Source: Aphanothece cf. minutissima CCALA 015
Lineage (GTDB): Bacteria > Cyanobacteriota > Cyanobacteriia > PCC-6307 > Cyanobiaceae
Direction: 5' to 3'
DNA length: 64,000 bases
Assembly (NCBI GenBank): GCA_003003925.1
Contig: PVWP01000001.1
Span: forward strand, 248,001 to 312,000
The notes below the pieces were generated by a model. The model was not told the origin of the DNA. It saw only the letters and a program-made list of their open reading frames with translations, and ran no database searches. The translations under genes were made by a program, and so were the position numbers. Shown here one piece after another: positions 48,521 to 56,441 of the stretch; within the stretch, counting starts at the first letter, position 1; the number at the start of each line of letters is the position of its first letter.

Positions 48521-48522
48521 GA

Positions 48523-49011
48523 TCAGGGTCCCGGATGCTCCTCGCAGGGCATCCACAGGGAGCCCATGGAGTGGGCCCCCTCGCAGCCCAGCTCCCTGGC
48601 CTTCCTCAGGGCCTCCTCACGGCTGGGGTAGGCGTAGAGGTTCGGCTGGCCCTGGCCTGAGCTGTGGTTGTGGTGATGGTGCACCTGGCCGCTCGGGCTT
48701 CCCAGCCGGTAGGGCCCCATCCCCTCCATCCCCACCCACCAGACGCCCATCACGTTGACGCCGGCGATCAGGATGCCCATCCCCACCACGGAGGCATTGA
48801 TCACCCCCATCGCCACCGCCCCCAAGCTCAGGACGCCCATCGGCACGACGCCGATGCTGATCACCCCCATGGGCACGATGCCGATCGAGATGATGCCCAG
48901 GGGGGCGATGCCGATGGCCACGATCTTCGGCCGGCCACCGCAGGCCGAGGGGCCGCTGGAGGGAGGGGCGCCGCCGGTGGTTGGATTCTCCGGCGCGACT
49001 GGGTCAGGCAT
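48523..49011 (-). CDS. DUF3721 protein with a hexapeptide-like IGxxPMG repeat
   Basis: A 162-residue protein. Residues about 28-105 form a regular repeat of roughly 10 residues (IAPLGIISIG, IVPMGVISIG, VVPMGVLSLG, AVAMGVINAS, VVGMGILIAG), a left-handed beta-helix-like pattern. A His-rich linker (HHHHNH) leads to a C-terminal DUF3721 module (YPSREEALRKARELGCEGAH, SMGSLWMPCEEH). The two cysteines and histidines suggest metal binding. Its ATG overlaps the stop of the other DUF3721 gene (TGATG at 49009-49013). The function is unknown. Confidence 0.75.
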   Translation of the reverse strand: MPDPVAPENPTTGGAPPSSGPSACGGRPKIVAIGIAPLGIISIGIVPMGVISIGVVPMGVLSLGAVAMGVINASVVGMGILIAGVNVMGVWWVGMEGMGPYRLGSPSGQVHHHHNHSSGQGQPNLYAYPSREEALRKARELGCEGAHSMGSLWMPCEEHPGP

Positions 49012-49286
49012 CAGTGGGAGCCGTGGCCGGACGTCCCGCCTTTGGTTTCGCCATGGGTGGCACAGGGCATCCACTGATTGCCCATCTTGTGCGCCCCGGT
49101 GCAGTTGAAGTGCTTGGCGGCGGCTTCGGCTTCCGCCTTGGTGGCGAACACCGCCTTCTGGGCCCCATGGCCGGGCTGCTGGGCCAGGGCGGGGGCGCCG
49201 CCGAGGGCGGCCAGGAGGCCGGCGGCGGCCATGGGGACGAGAGGCGCTCGAAGAGGCGACACGGCAGTTCCTGAAACGACAATCAT
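49011..49286 (-). CDS. secreted DUF3721 protein
   Basis: A 91-residue exported protein: a signal peptide (VPMAAAGLLAALGGAPALAQ) and one DUF3721 module (ATKAEAEAAAKHFNCTGAHK, MGNQWMPCATH), with a His/Gly tail (SGHGSH). DUF3721 proteins are small secreted proteins known mainly from cyanobacteria; the CxGAHxMG..WMPC pattern looks like a metal or disulfide site. It is coupled to the longer DUF3721 gene, so the two are probably made together. ATG 49286 or an inner Met before AAAGLLA may be the start. Confidence 0.8.
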   Translation of the reverse strand: MIVVSGTAVSPLRAPLVPMAAAGLLAALGGAPALAQQPGHGAQKAVFATKAEAEAAAKHFNCTGAHKMGNQWMPCATHGETKGGTSGHGSH

Positions 49287-49472
49287 TCTGGCAGTGCTGA
49301 TCTCAGGGGGTGGGTTCGCCGTCCCGGCCGAGACAGCGGCTCGCCGTTTCCCTGGCGCCGGTGGCCGGTTGATGGGTTCCTGCCCGGGCCAGGCCGAAGC
49401 GGGGCATGTTGCCGTCGACGCATGCGTAGCGACCGGGGAAGATCGGGCTCATGGGGGGGAAGGAACCAGCTC

Positions 49473-49754
49473 TCACAGCGTGCCCGCCTCCAGCTGGTGG
49501 AGATAGTGGAACTCCGGGGATGCGACACCGGCCTGGCGACGAATCTCCACCAGCTCAGGGGATTCGAAGAACGCCTTCGCCCCGGCGATCGATTCCCAGC
49601 GGGAGAAGTGCACCACCTTGTTGGGATCGCTCGCGTCCCGAAGCACCTGGAACGACCGCTCGCCGGCCTCACGGCGCAGGCTGGCCGCCGCGTCGAACAC
49701 CTGTTTCCAGGCCCCGTAGTCCCGCACGGCGTGGATGATCAGCACATGGTCCAA
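49473..49754 (-). CDS. antibiotic biosynthesis monooxygenase (ABM) domain protein
   Basis: A 93-residue ferredoxin-like dimeric alpha/beta protein of the ABM superfamily. HVLIIHAVRDYGAWKQVFDA, VLRDASDPNKVVHFSRWESI and AGAKAFFESPELVEIRRQAG are the usual strand and helix blocks. ABM proteins include quinone-forming monooxygenases and heme-degrading enzymes, but many have no known function. It is the last gene of the TetR-led operon, 6 bases after the symporter stop. The region 49287-49472 beyond it contains no gene that I can support. Confidence 0.82.
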   Translation of the reverse strand: MDHVLIIHAVRDYGAWKQVFDAAASLRREAGERSFQVLRDASDPNKVVHFSRWESIAGAKAFFESPELVEIRRQAGVASPEFHYLHQLEAGTL

Positions 49755-49760
49755 GGGAGT

Positions 49761-50636
49761 TCACGCCCGGAGGGCCGAGGGGATCAGGCGCCGGCCGCAG
49801 AGGACCGCGCCGAAGCCGAACACGTACATCAGCAGGCTGTAGACCGCCGCCGGCACCGCCATGTCGGGGTTATTGAGCAGGCCGGCGGTGATGGCGATCG
49901 CCAGGGTTCCGTTCTGAATCCCCACTTCGATCGCGATGCACACCTGCTGGGCCACGGGCAGACGGAACAACCTGCCGGCCAGAAAGCCCGCCAGCATGGC
50001 CAACACGTTGAGCAGGGCGATCGCCAGTCCCATCTGGGCCAGAAAGCCTGGCAGCTTGGGGGCCTCGCGGATGAACAGCATCAGGATGATCAGCGCCAGC
50101 AGGCCCCCGGCCAGGCGGCCCATCTGCTTCTCCAGCCGCCGGGCCGGCCCGGGGAAGCGATGGCGGATGGCCATGCCGATGGCGGTCGGCAGCAGGGTGA
50201 TCAGCACGATCTGCAGCATGGTGGTGCCGATCGGCAGGGCGATCGCGGCCCCCTCCCCCAGGAAATGCTGGAGGGCCAGGTTGGTGAACAGCGGAATCGT
50301 GACCACGGTGATGATGCTGCTGAGCGCCGTCAGGGTCACCGACAGGGCCACATCCCCCCGGGCCAGATAGGTCATCAGGTTCGACGACGGCCCGCCCGGG
50401 CAGACGGCCACGACCACCAGCCCCACCGCCATCACGGGCTCCATCGGCACCACCAGGGCGATCAGGGCCCCCAGCAGCGGCAACACCAGGCACTGGCAGA
50501 CCGTGCCCACCGCGACCGCCCTGGGGTAGCGCGTGATGCGCCGGAAGTCCTCGGGCACCAGGCTGAGGCCCATGCCCAGCATGACGATGGCCAGCGCCAC
50601 AGGCAGCAGGACGGCGGTGAAGACGCTGCTCTGCAT
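49761..50636 (-). CDS. bile acid:sodium symporter (BASS) family transporter
   Basis: A 291-residue membrane protein with about nine spans. Typical signals are VALAIVMLGMGLSLVPEDFR, VVAVCPGGPSSNLMTYLARG, ALSSIITVVTIPLFTNLALQ and EVGIQNGTLAIAITAGLLNN. Family members move bile acids, pyruvate, 2-oxoacids or other organic anions with Na+. The start ATG 50636 is the last of four TGATG junctions in a 14-bp tandem repeat that follows the SDR gene stop; this is expected to couple translation to the SDR gene. Confidence 0.88.
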   Translation of the reverse strand: MQSSVFTAVLLPVALAIVMLGMGLSLVPEDFRRITRYPRAVAVGTVCQCLVLPLLGALIALVVPMEPVMAVGLVVVAVCPGGPSSNLMTYLARGDVALSVTLTALSSIITVVTIPLFTNLALQHFLGEGAAIALPIGTTMLQIVLITLLPTAIGMAIRHRFPGPARRLEKQMGRLAGGLLALIILMLFIREAPKLPGFLAQMGLAIALLNVLAMLAGFLAGRLFRLPVAQQVCIAIEVGIQNGTLAIAITAGLLNNPDMAVPAAVYSLLMYVFGFGAVLCGRRLIPSALRA

Positions 50637-50683
50637 CAGAGGCTCTGCATCACTTGCTCAGCATCACTGGCTCTGCATCAGTG
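50628..50683. repeat. four 14-bp tandem repeats carrying TGATG stop-start junctions
   Basis: Read on the + strand the units are GCTCTGCATCAGAG, GCTCTGCATCACTT, GCTCAGCATCACTG and GCTCTGCATCAGTG. On the coding (-) strand each unit begins TGATGC. The first TGA is the SDR stop, the fourth ATG is the start of the BASS gene, and the three ATGs between open four-codon ORFs (MQSQ, MLSK, MQSL), each ending in the next TGA. The array looks like slippage expansion of a single TGATG junction. Confidence 0.9.
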
Positions 50684-51484
50684 GAGGGCCATGCCCTGCA
50701 TCACGCTGCCCATGATGCTCACCCGCGCCCAGCGCGGCAGGGGCACGAGCGGCCAGCTCAGCAGCTTGGAGAGCGCGCCCGGCAGCACCGTGACCTGGCG
50801 ACCGAGGGCCGCGAGAATCACCGGCGCGATCGCCTCGGGCTCCAGGGCCATCCCCAGCGCCATGCCGGCCCTGGCGGCGAAACCGCTGTGGGTGGGCCCG
50901 GGCGCCGCGGCCAGCACGTCGACCCCGTCCGCCCGGAGTTCCTCGTGCAGGGCCTCCGCCAGGGTCTGCACATAGGCCTTGGTGGCGGCGTAATGGGCCG
51001 CGTAGGGCATGCCCTGGAAGGCGGCGATCGAGCTGAGCAGCACCAGGCCGCCCCGTCCCCGTTCCCGGAAGCGGCGGCCGAAGTGGTGGCAGGCCTGCAG
51101 CACCGCCCGGCCGTTGACCATCAGCATCCCGGTTTCGCTGGCGATGTCCGCGTCCAGAAAGGGGCCGGCGCTGCCGAAGCCGGCGGAGGCCACCAGCAGG
51201 CCCACATCGAGGGGATCGGTGAGCCGGCGGATCGTCCCGAGGTGGTCGTCCCGGGCCAGATCGACGGCAATGACCTGCACCTGCACGCCGTGGGTGGCCA
51301 TCAGGCTGGCGGCGAGGGTCTCGAGGCGGGGGCGGTCGCGGGCCACGAGCACCAGGTTCAGCCCGGCCTCCGCCAGTGCGACGGCCAGGGCGCGGCCGAT
51401 GCCGGAGGAGGCGCCGGTGACGACGGCCCAGGGTCCGTAGCGTTCCAGGAAGCGCCGCTGGCGTCGGGTCGGGGCGGAGGACAT
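50678..51484 (-). CDS. short-chain dehydrogenase/reductase (classical SDR)
   Basis: A 268-residue SDR from ATG 51484 (TTG 51538, overlapping the upstream stop, is an alternative). NAD(P)-binding motif VVTGASSGIGRALAVALAEA with GLNLVLVARDR, the structural ASAGFG (in place of NNAG) and the catalytic Ser/Tyr/Lys in LLSSIAAFQG and YAATKAYV are present. The pattern is near ketoacyl reductase/17-beta-hydroxysteroid dehydrogenase-like SDRs. It sits in the TetR-led operon between the Fe-S/SCP2 and BASS genes. The substrate is unknown. Confidence 0.88.
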   Translation of the reverse strand: MSSAPTRRQRRFLERYGPWAVVTGASSGIGRALAVALAEAGLNLVLVARDRPRLETLAASLMATHGVQVQVIAVDLARDDHLGTIRRLTDPLDVGLLVASAGFGSAGPFLDADIASETGMLMVNGRAVLQACHHFGRRFRERGRGGLVLLSSIAAFQGMPYAAHYAATKAYVQTLAEALHEELRADGVDVLAAAPGPTHSGFAARAGMALGMALEPEAIAPVILAALGRQVTVLPGALSKLLSWPLVPLPRWARVSIMGSVMQGMALH

Positions 51485-51534
51485 CGCGGCTCGGGTGAAG
51501 GGAGGGGGGGAAGGGATGGGAAGGATGGGGGAAA

Positions 51535-52881
51535 TCAACGCGGGAAGCAGGCCGCGAAGCGGGTCAGAAGCCGGCGGTCGCCAGTGATCCTGAGCCGCCG
51601 GCGCAGCAGCGCCCAGACCGGGCTGCGGCGCCCGCTGACGATGGCGAGCCAGAGGCGGGCGTCGACCCGCACCAGCAGATCGGCCGTGCCGATGAGCTCG
51701 CCGGGGGTCACCTGGAGCTGGCCGTCATCGATCCGCACCGTGCCACGCACCGCCTCGGGGCCGCTGAGATCGAAGTGGAAGGTGGCGGCCCATCCCGTCG
51801 CCGGGCCCCGCTGGAAGATCAGCGGCAGGGCGCCGAAGAATTCCCGGGGGCGGGTGGCCCGCAGGCTGGAGCGCACCCGCTGCACCCGCTTGTGGGGAAA
51901 GCGGCGGCGGACGTGGGCCTCGGCGTCGGAGCCGGCCACCACGTAGATGGTCTCCTCCCGCTCGGTGAGCGGCTTCAGCACCCGTTGCACGTGGCCGGTG
52001 CGGTCGTGCACGAAGCCGCCGAGCACGTCGTCGCCGGCGGGGCAGACCGCCACGCAGTAGGCGGCCTTGTAGCTGGGCTTGTAGGCCAGCCCCTGCCAGG
52101 TGGTCACGGCCTCGTGCAAGGGCACGCGATCGCGGAAGTCCTGGCGGTCGCGGCTCTCCACCACGTCCTCGACGAAGTCAGCGAAACCGCTCATGAACTC
52201 CCGATAGTTGTGGTCGTAGCAGGCGGAGAAGCGGAAGCCACCGCCCGGCTCGATGGCCCCCACGGGGCAGGCCACCTCGCAGAGCCGGCAGTCGATGCAG
52301 GGGTTGTAGCCCAAGGCGGCCGGGGCCTCGGTCGGCTCGGCATCGGTGAGCACGGTGCCCAGCAGCACGAAGGAGCCGAAGCGGGGATGGATCAGGTTGC
52401 GGTGGAGGCCCATCGTTCCCAGCTGGGCCGCCTGGGCAACGCGCTTGTGGGAGACGATCCAGGAGCGACCGGGGAAGGAGCCCATGTCCATGGGGAAGGC
52501 CATGGGCGGGTTCAAGGCCCGGTGTCCGCGCTCAAAAAGGGCCTGGGCGATGCGGGCGGCAACCTCATCCACCTCGTGGCCGGTGCGGTGGAACTCGAGG
52601 TTGGCCACGTTGCGGCGGGGGCTGCGCACGTTCTCGGGGTGCATGCGCAGCACGATCGCCACCAGGGAGCGGGCTCCGGGCATGGCGGAGAGCACGTGAG
52701 GCACCTCCTCGGCCAGATCGGGATGGTCGAGGGACACCCATCCGGCGTCATCGGCACCGGCGGCCAGGGCGATGGCGCGCACCTCCTCCAGGGAGAGGGG
52801 CGGCGGCGCCGGAAGGGGACCGCGGGCGCGGGCGGCCGCGAGGGCGGGATGGGGGTCGGAGGCTGCCATGATGATCGTCAT
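51535..52881 (-). CDS. 4Fe-4S ferredoxin-type protein (QueG-like) fused to an SCP2-type domain
   Basis: A protein of about 448 residues. The middle part resembles the epoxyqueuosine/reductive-dehalogenase Fe-S family: CIDCRLCEVACPVG and then CYDH with YCVAVCPAGDD give two 4Fe-4S clusters. N-terminal blocks ARIAQALFERGHRA and SHKRVAQAAQLGTMGLHRNL match the same family. The last about 110 residues (FHFDLSGPEAVRGTVRIDDG, LIGTADLLVRVDARLWLAIV, SGRRSPVWALLRRRLRITGD) form an SCP2 sterol-carrier-like lipid-binding domain. The start is uncertain between ATG 52881 and ATG 52869. The fusion hints at a redox step on a lipid-like substrate. Confidence 0.85.
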   Translation of the reverse strand: MTIIMAASDPHPALAAARARGPLPAPPPLSLEEVRAIALAAGADDAGWVSLDHPDLAEEVPHVLSAMPGARSLVAIVLRMHPENVRSPRRNVANLEFHRTGHEVDEVAARIAQALFERGHRALNPPMAFPMDMGSFPGRSWIVSHKRVAQAAQLGTMGLHRNLIHPRFGSFVLLGTVLTDAEPTEAPAALGYNPCIDCRLCEVACPVGAIEPGGGFRFSACYDHNYREFMSGFADFVEDVVESRDRQDFRDRVPLHEAVTTWQGLAYKPSYKAAYCVAVCPAGDDVLGGFVHDRTGHVQRVLKPLTEREETIYVVAGSDAEAHVRRRFPHKRVQRVRSSLRATRPREFFGALPLIFQRGPATGWAATFHFDLSGPEAVRGTVRIDDGQLQVTPGELIGTADLLVRVDARLWLAIVSGRRSPVWALLRRRLRITGDRRLLTRFAACFPR

Positions 52882-52929
52882 CCAATAGGGCAAAAAAGAG
52901 AGGGCCGCCCGGGGCCGGCTCGGCCCGTC

Positions 52930-53520
52930 TCAGCCCGCGGCAGGGGTGGCGGGCGTGTCGGGCGTCGCGGGCGTGGCTGCTGAGGCGGCGGCCTCCAGCA
53001 GGCGGCGGGCCAGGGCGGGATCCTCCACGAGGCGGGCCAGCACCACGGCCCCCACCATCGCCGAGGTCAGTCGCAGGGCCGCATCGCTGGGCTCCGGCGC
53101 CGGCCGGCGGGGATGGAGCTTGCGCTCGATCGCCGCCAGCAGCCCCCTGGCGGCGGCCGCGAAGGCCGAGCGCACCGGGGCCGGCTGACGGGATCCCTCG
53201 CCGCCGAGGGCCGCGATCACGCAGCCCCGCTCCGGATGGGCGAGGTGCTCGGTGGAGAGGTAGTGGGCCAGGCTCTGCTGCAGGGGCAGGGCGTCGGCCA
53301 GCGGGCCAGCGGCACTGTCGGCCGCAGCCGTGCGGATGGCCTCGGCCACCAGGGCATCCCGGCTGGGGAAGTGGGCATAGAAGGCTCCATGGGTGAGGCC
53401 GGCGCGCTTCATCAGGGCCGGGATGCCGATACCGGAAAGGCCATGGCGGCGCAGCTCCTCGGCGGCGGCCTCGAGGATGCGCTGGCGCACGGCCTGCTTG
53501 TGACTCTCCGGATATCGCAT
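52930..53520 (-). CDS. TetR family transcriptional regulator
   Basis: A 196-residue TetR regulator from ATG 53520. The N-terminal HTH is RILEAAAEELRRHGLSGIGI with PALMKRAGLTHGAFYAHFPS and RDALVAEAI; the C-terminal ligand domain has LAHPERGCVIAALGGEGSRQ. It resembles AcrR/YcdC-type repressors of detoxification operons. The tail is Pro/Ala/Thr-rich (TPATPDTPATPAA). It heads the operon running to 49473 and is likely its regulator. A perfect palindrome spans the start codon. Confidence 0.9.
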   Translation of the reverse strand: MRYPESHKQAVRQRILEAAAEELRRHGLSGIGIPALMKRAGLTHGAFYAHFPSRDALVAEAIRTAAADSAAGPLADALPLQQSLAHYLSTEHLAHPERGCVIAALGGEGSRQPAPVRSAFAAAARGLLAAIERKLHPRRPAPEPSDAALRLTSAMVGAVVLARLVEDPALARRLLEAAASAATPATPDTPATPAAG

Positions 53521-53532
53521 GATGGCCATCAT
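53519..53532. promoter_or_regulatory. palindrome at the TetR gene start (possible operator)
   Basis: ATGATGGCCATCAT is a perfect 14-bp palindrome that overlaps the start region of the TetR gene. TetR repressors often bind such sites near their own starts. It also encodes in-frame Met/Ala/Ile codons upstream of ATG 53520, so it could be coincidental. Confidence 0.35.
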
Positions 53533-53587
53533 GGCATCCGGGGGCATGGCCGACCAGGGCTCCCTGTCGGGTGGGGTGGTCAGGCGC

Positions 53588-53962
53588 TCAGCAGGGGCTG
53601 CAGATGTCGATGAGGCAGCCGTTCGGGTCCGCCGTCAGGAAGCGCCGCTGCCCGTAGAACTCGTTCCTGGGTTCCTGGAGGATCGCCAGGCCAAGCGCCA
53701 TGGCCCGGGCATGCACGGCATCGACGTCGGGGACGACGAAGGTGAGGTACATCCCCGTTGGCGCCTGCTGAAACGTCGCCGGAACGAGGTCGTGGGATCG
53801 GGCGATGATGCCGAGCTCAAGCTCCGGATGGGAAGGGCTGCGCAGCTGGACATACCAGTCGCTGTCGTAGTTCACCTTGAACCCGAGAAGCGAGACATAG
53901 AAATCACGACTCTCGGCCAGACGATCGGAGCAGAGATTGGTCAGCAGTCGCGTGAAGGCCAT
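53588..53962 (-). CDS. VOC superfamily (glyoxalase/bleomycin-resistance fold) protein
   Basis: A 124-residue protein with the two beta-alpha-beta-beta-beta modules of the VOC fold: SRDFYVSLLGFKVNYDSDWY, LELGIIARSHDLVP, MYLTFVVPDVDAVHARAMAL and GQRRFLTADPNGCLIDICSP. Metal-ligand positions are Glu50-type (PELELG) and the terminal region, but a full set of His/Glu ligands is not evident, so catalysis is uncertain. It stands alone and marks the start of the second lower-GC stretch. Confidence 0.85.
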   Translation of the reverse strand: MAFTRLLTNLCSDRLAESRDFYVSLLGFKVNYDSDWYVQLRSPSHPELELGIIARSHDLVPATFQQAPTGMYLTFVVPDVDAVHARAMALGLAILQEPRNEFYGQRRFLTADPNGCLIDICSPC

Positions 53963-54001
53963 GGCTGCCTTCGTCCTCGGAATGGAGCGCAGTCTGAAGC
54001 C

Positions 54002-54247
54002 TCACACGGAGGTGGAATCCAGTGCCCTGGAAAGGGCATCAAGAAAACGACCGCCCCAGAGACAGCCCATCACGCCGGACGCGCTGATCACCAGGGCGGC
54101 GGCGAGCATCTCCAGGCTGCTGAGCTGAAGGGGATGACCAGCGGCGAATGGCACCGAAGCGATCAGGACACCCATGGCGGTGCCGGCAGCAAAGCGCAAC
54201 GCCAGGGTGGAACGTGTCGTGCTGATGGGCGTTTCAGGAGGCATCAC
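54002..54247 (-). CDS. small two-span membrane protein
   Basis: An 81-residue protein with two hydrophobic segments (ALRFAAGTAMGVLIASVPFA and LEMLAAALVISASGVMGCLW) separated by a short polar loop. The final GGRFLDALSRALDS is a short cytoplasmic-type tail. The pattern is coherent for a small membrane protein of cyanobacteria but no family was recognised. It ends 39 bases downstream of the VOC gene start on the same strand. Confidence 0.65.
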   Translation of the reverse strand: MMPPETPISTTRSTLALRFAAGTAMGVLIASVPFAAGHPLQLSSLEMLAAALVISASGVMGCLWGGRFLDALSRALDSTSV

Positions 54248-54639
54248 GTTCCGGAAGGCATGGCTGGACAGAGTTTACGCAGGATCAGGCCGACGTCAGG
54301 TGTCTGGTATCGCCAGCGTTCCACCAAGCCGCTCCAACTTGGCTGGGCGACCGGATCAGCAAACAAAACAGAGGCCGTAACCCTTGACCCGGTTGAGCGA
54401 GCGGCCAAGGACTGGAAAGCCCAGCTGGTCACTACCAGGGGGTCGATGGTCGAGCTCAGCGCAGAGCGGAGGCTGTTGATGGCCATCATCAGAAGGGCGC
54501 TGGACGCCCGACAATGGGCAGGTGCCGTGGGTCGCTGAGAGCAGCCTCAGCAGCCCTGACCGAGGAAGACCTCAGCGCCTGGCCCTCGCCTCCGCCCAAC
54601 AGAGTTGAACATCCTGAATCTCAATGAAAGCGTCCATGA
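54248..54639. other. 392-base region without a supported gene
   Basis: A minus-strand frame (54244-54489, 81 codons) ends in a TGATG junction with the membrane protein gene, but its protein sequence has no recognisable order. A plus-strand frame also reads through, with RRLLMAIIRRALDARQW near its end. Neither can be supported. No promoter, terminator or repeat was recognised. Confidence 0.4.
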
Positions 54640-55629
54640 TCAGAATTGACTGGCCAGTCGTCTGACAGGCGGACGGGAAGCACCGTAACTGACAATGGCC
54701 ACATCAAGATCGACGTTGCGATAGAGGTTCAGGGCTCGCTGGATGCCTGCCAGAATCCAGTCGGATTCGTTGCCAAAGGCCCCGCCACCCAACAAGGTGA
54801 GGAACAGTCGGTTGCTTCCATGCTGAGCCGAATTCAGGATGGCCGTGCAGATCGTTGCTTCATAGGAGGCTTCCAGAATCAGACGTGCGAATGGGGCCCA
54901 TAGGTTCGACGGATGCCTGGAATAGGCAACGGGCAAGGCGGAACCGTAGGCCTGGGAAACGAGGTGTGTGCACTCCTTCAGGGTCACCTGGGTCCGCCAC
55001 TGAATGCCGATCCGCAGCAGCTGCCGCCAGCCGTCGCGTTCCGCTTCATCGGCTGACGTCAGACGCTCAGCCATCTCAACCAGGCCAGCCTGCGAGGCCA
55101 AGGGATATCCGTTCCTCATCTCCCAGAGACGGCCCTCTGCATTTCCCAGGGCGATGCCGAGATCCGCCAGGCAATCCAGCTGGTTGTCCGCCGATTGACC
55201 GGTTTGGCCATTGACGTCTGCGAAGTAGTTGCGAAAAATCGTGCCGGCACCAGCCGCCATGGCACACGCTGGTCCCTGGGTATGGTCATGCTCATAAATC
55301 CCCACGCCGCGCTCTGGCGTCACATCCGGTGACACCATTTCAAGCAAATTGAACTGAGAGGCCACCTGAAAGAGTGCATTGGCGTTCAATTCGTCGGCAT
55401 GCAGATGCTGGACATTGGCCACCAATTCGCGCACCGTCAGCTTGCCGGACGGATAGCCAATGGAAGCAACCCGCTCTCGCAACTCCGCCAACGACGGCGT
55501 TTCCAGCCGTCCACAGACCAGAATCCTCCCATTCGCATGGGACCTCAGACATTCACCCTCAAGGGAGATCTGCTGACGCACGTCCTGTGGGGATGTCTCA
55601 GCCAATCCCGTCAGCGCTTCAAACCACAT
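54640..55629 (-). CDS. hypothetical protein with a macrodomain-like C-terminus
   Basis: A 329-residue protein. The second half contains SNLWAPFARLILEASYEATI, NRLFLTLLGGGAFGNESDWI and LDVAIVSYGA, which together look like a macrodomain/PARG-like fold (an acidic or Gly-rich loop after a hydrophobic strand, then a late VSYG strand). The first half (VRQQISLEGECLRSHANGRI, YPSGKLTVRELVANVQHLHA, GVGIYEHDHTQGPACAMAAG) is a separate region of unknown fold. If the resemblance holds, it may bind ADP-ribose or a nucleotide. The genomic context is a lower-GC accessory stretch and the gene is likely acquired. Confidence 0.68.
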   Translation of the reverse strand: MWFEALTGLAETSPQDVRQQISLEGECLRSHANGRILVCGRLETPSLAELRERVASIGYPSGKLTVRELVANVQHLHADELNANALFQVASQFNLLEMVSPDVTPERGVGIYEHDHTQGPACAMAAGAGTIFRNYFADVNGQTGQSADNQLDCLADLGIALGNAEGRLWEMRNGYPLASQAGLVEMAERLTSADEAERDGWRQLLRIGIQWRTQVTLKECTHLVSQAYGSALPVAYSRHPSNLWAPFARLILEASYEATICTAILNSAQHGSNRLFLTLLGGGAFGNESDWILAGIQRALNLYRNVDLDVAIVSYGASRPPVRRLASQF

Positions 55630-55770
55630 GACGAACCATCATCCCAGCATCATCGGGGCCCATCGGCGCCTTGCTTGAGAGTTGACACAGACAAGCAGAG
55701 GGTCGTGCAAAAGGAGTTGTCGATCGGGATGGCTGGCCAGCGGCTACGCCTGCGGAGGGAAGCGTTCAAA

Positions 55771-56148
55771 CTAGGGAAGTTCATGGGCCTGCTCCATCCA
55801 GGCAATGCGTTCCGCCACCTGGATCTGAATGCGCGCCGGTACGGCCTCCGGGTCATCGTATGTCGCGCTCTGGATATCGACAATGCCAGGAAGCCCTTCA
55901 GGGTTGTAGTAGAAGAGCCCAGTGCCGCAGTCGCCACAGAAGTGTCGACGACCCTGCGGCGACGATGGGTAGATTCTGGGTATACCGCGTGTCACCCGCA
56001 GGGCCGTCTCGGGAACCATCGTCCAACCCACGACGGGGGCACCGGCATGGCGGCGGCAATCGGAGCAGTGGCACAGCACATGGGTGAGGGGATCTCCCTC
56101 AACCTCGTAGCGAATGGCGCCACAGTGGCATCCACCAGACCGTTTCAT
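55771..56148 (-). CDS. GFA / CENP-V family zinc protein
   Basis: A 125-residue protein of the glutathione-dependent formaldehyde-activating (GFA) superfamily. Zinc ligands are arranged as GGCHCGAIRYE (Cys7, Cys9), LCHCSDCRRHAG (Cys26, Cys28, Cys31) and HFCGDCGTGLFY. The start at ATG 56148 places the first motif at the N-terminus as in the family. True Gfa activity is doubtful for many members. It lies in the accessory stretch with no operon partners. Confidence 0.88.
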   Translation of the reverse strand: MKRSGGCHCGAIRYEVEGDPLTHVLCHCSDCRRHAGAPVVGWTMVPETALRVTRGIPRIYPSSPQGRRHFCGDCGTGLFYYNPEGLPGIVDIQSATYDDPEAVPARIQIQVAERIAWMEQAHELP

Positions 56149-56441
56149 GCGCCAAGTCCTCCAGCGATGCAAGGAAGGGTCAGGGTGCTTGGGTGACGCT
56201 TGCCAATCGCCCGGTCCTGGCACTGCAGAGGCGTGATGGGGTCCATCAGGTGGCAGGCCTCACAGGGAAGGCCTCAGCTTCGGAGAAGGGAAACAGTCAC
56301 AGGGCGCTCACAGGATTCATCCTCGCGTTCCGTTCCCGAGTAACGCCGTTACACATCCGTCCAAACGTTAGACCATGATGTCAGGTTCAGCGGCGCAGAC
56401 GGGTGGATCCGGGGTGACGCGAGGATCTGATGTTCTGATGG
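56149..56441. other. intergenic region without a supported gene
   Basis: About 290 bases between the GFA gene and the TfoX-C gene. It contains a moderately conserved-looking CGTTAGAC (56366-56373), which matches the attC core GTTRRRY, but no partner arm was found. No promoter or RNA was recognised. Confidence 0.35.

Noticed and set aside
54244..54489. Minus-strand 81-codon frame coupled by TGATG to the small membrane protein gene
   Set aside because: The stop-start overlap is suggestive, but the protein shows no recognisable domain or hydrophobic pattern and a plus-strand frame reads equally well.
53519..54538. A 339-codon + strand frame crossing the TetR start, VOC gene and membrane protein gene
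   Set aside because: It overlaps three supported minus-strand genes and has no domain order; it is a shadow of the high-GC coding strands.
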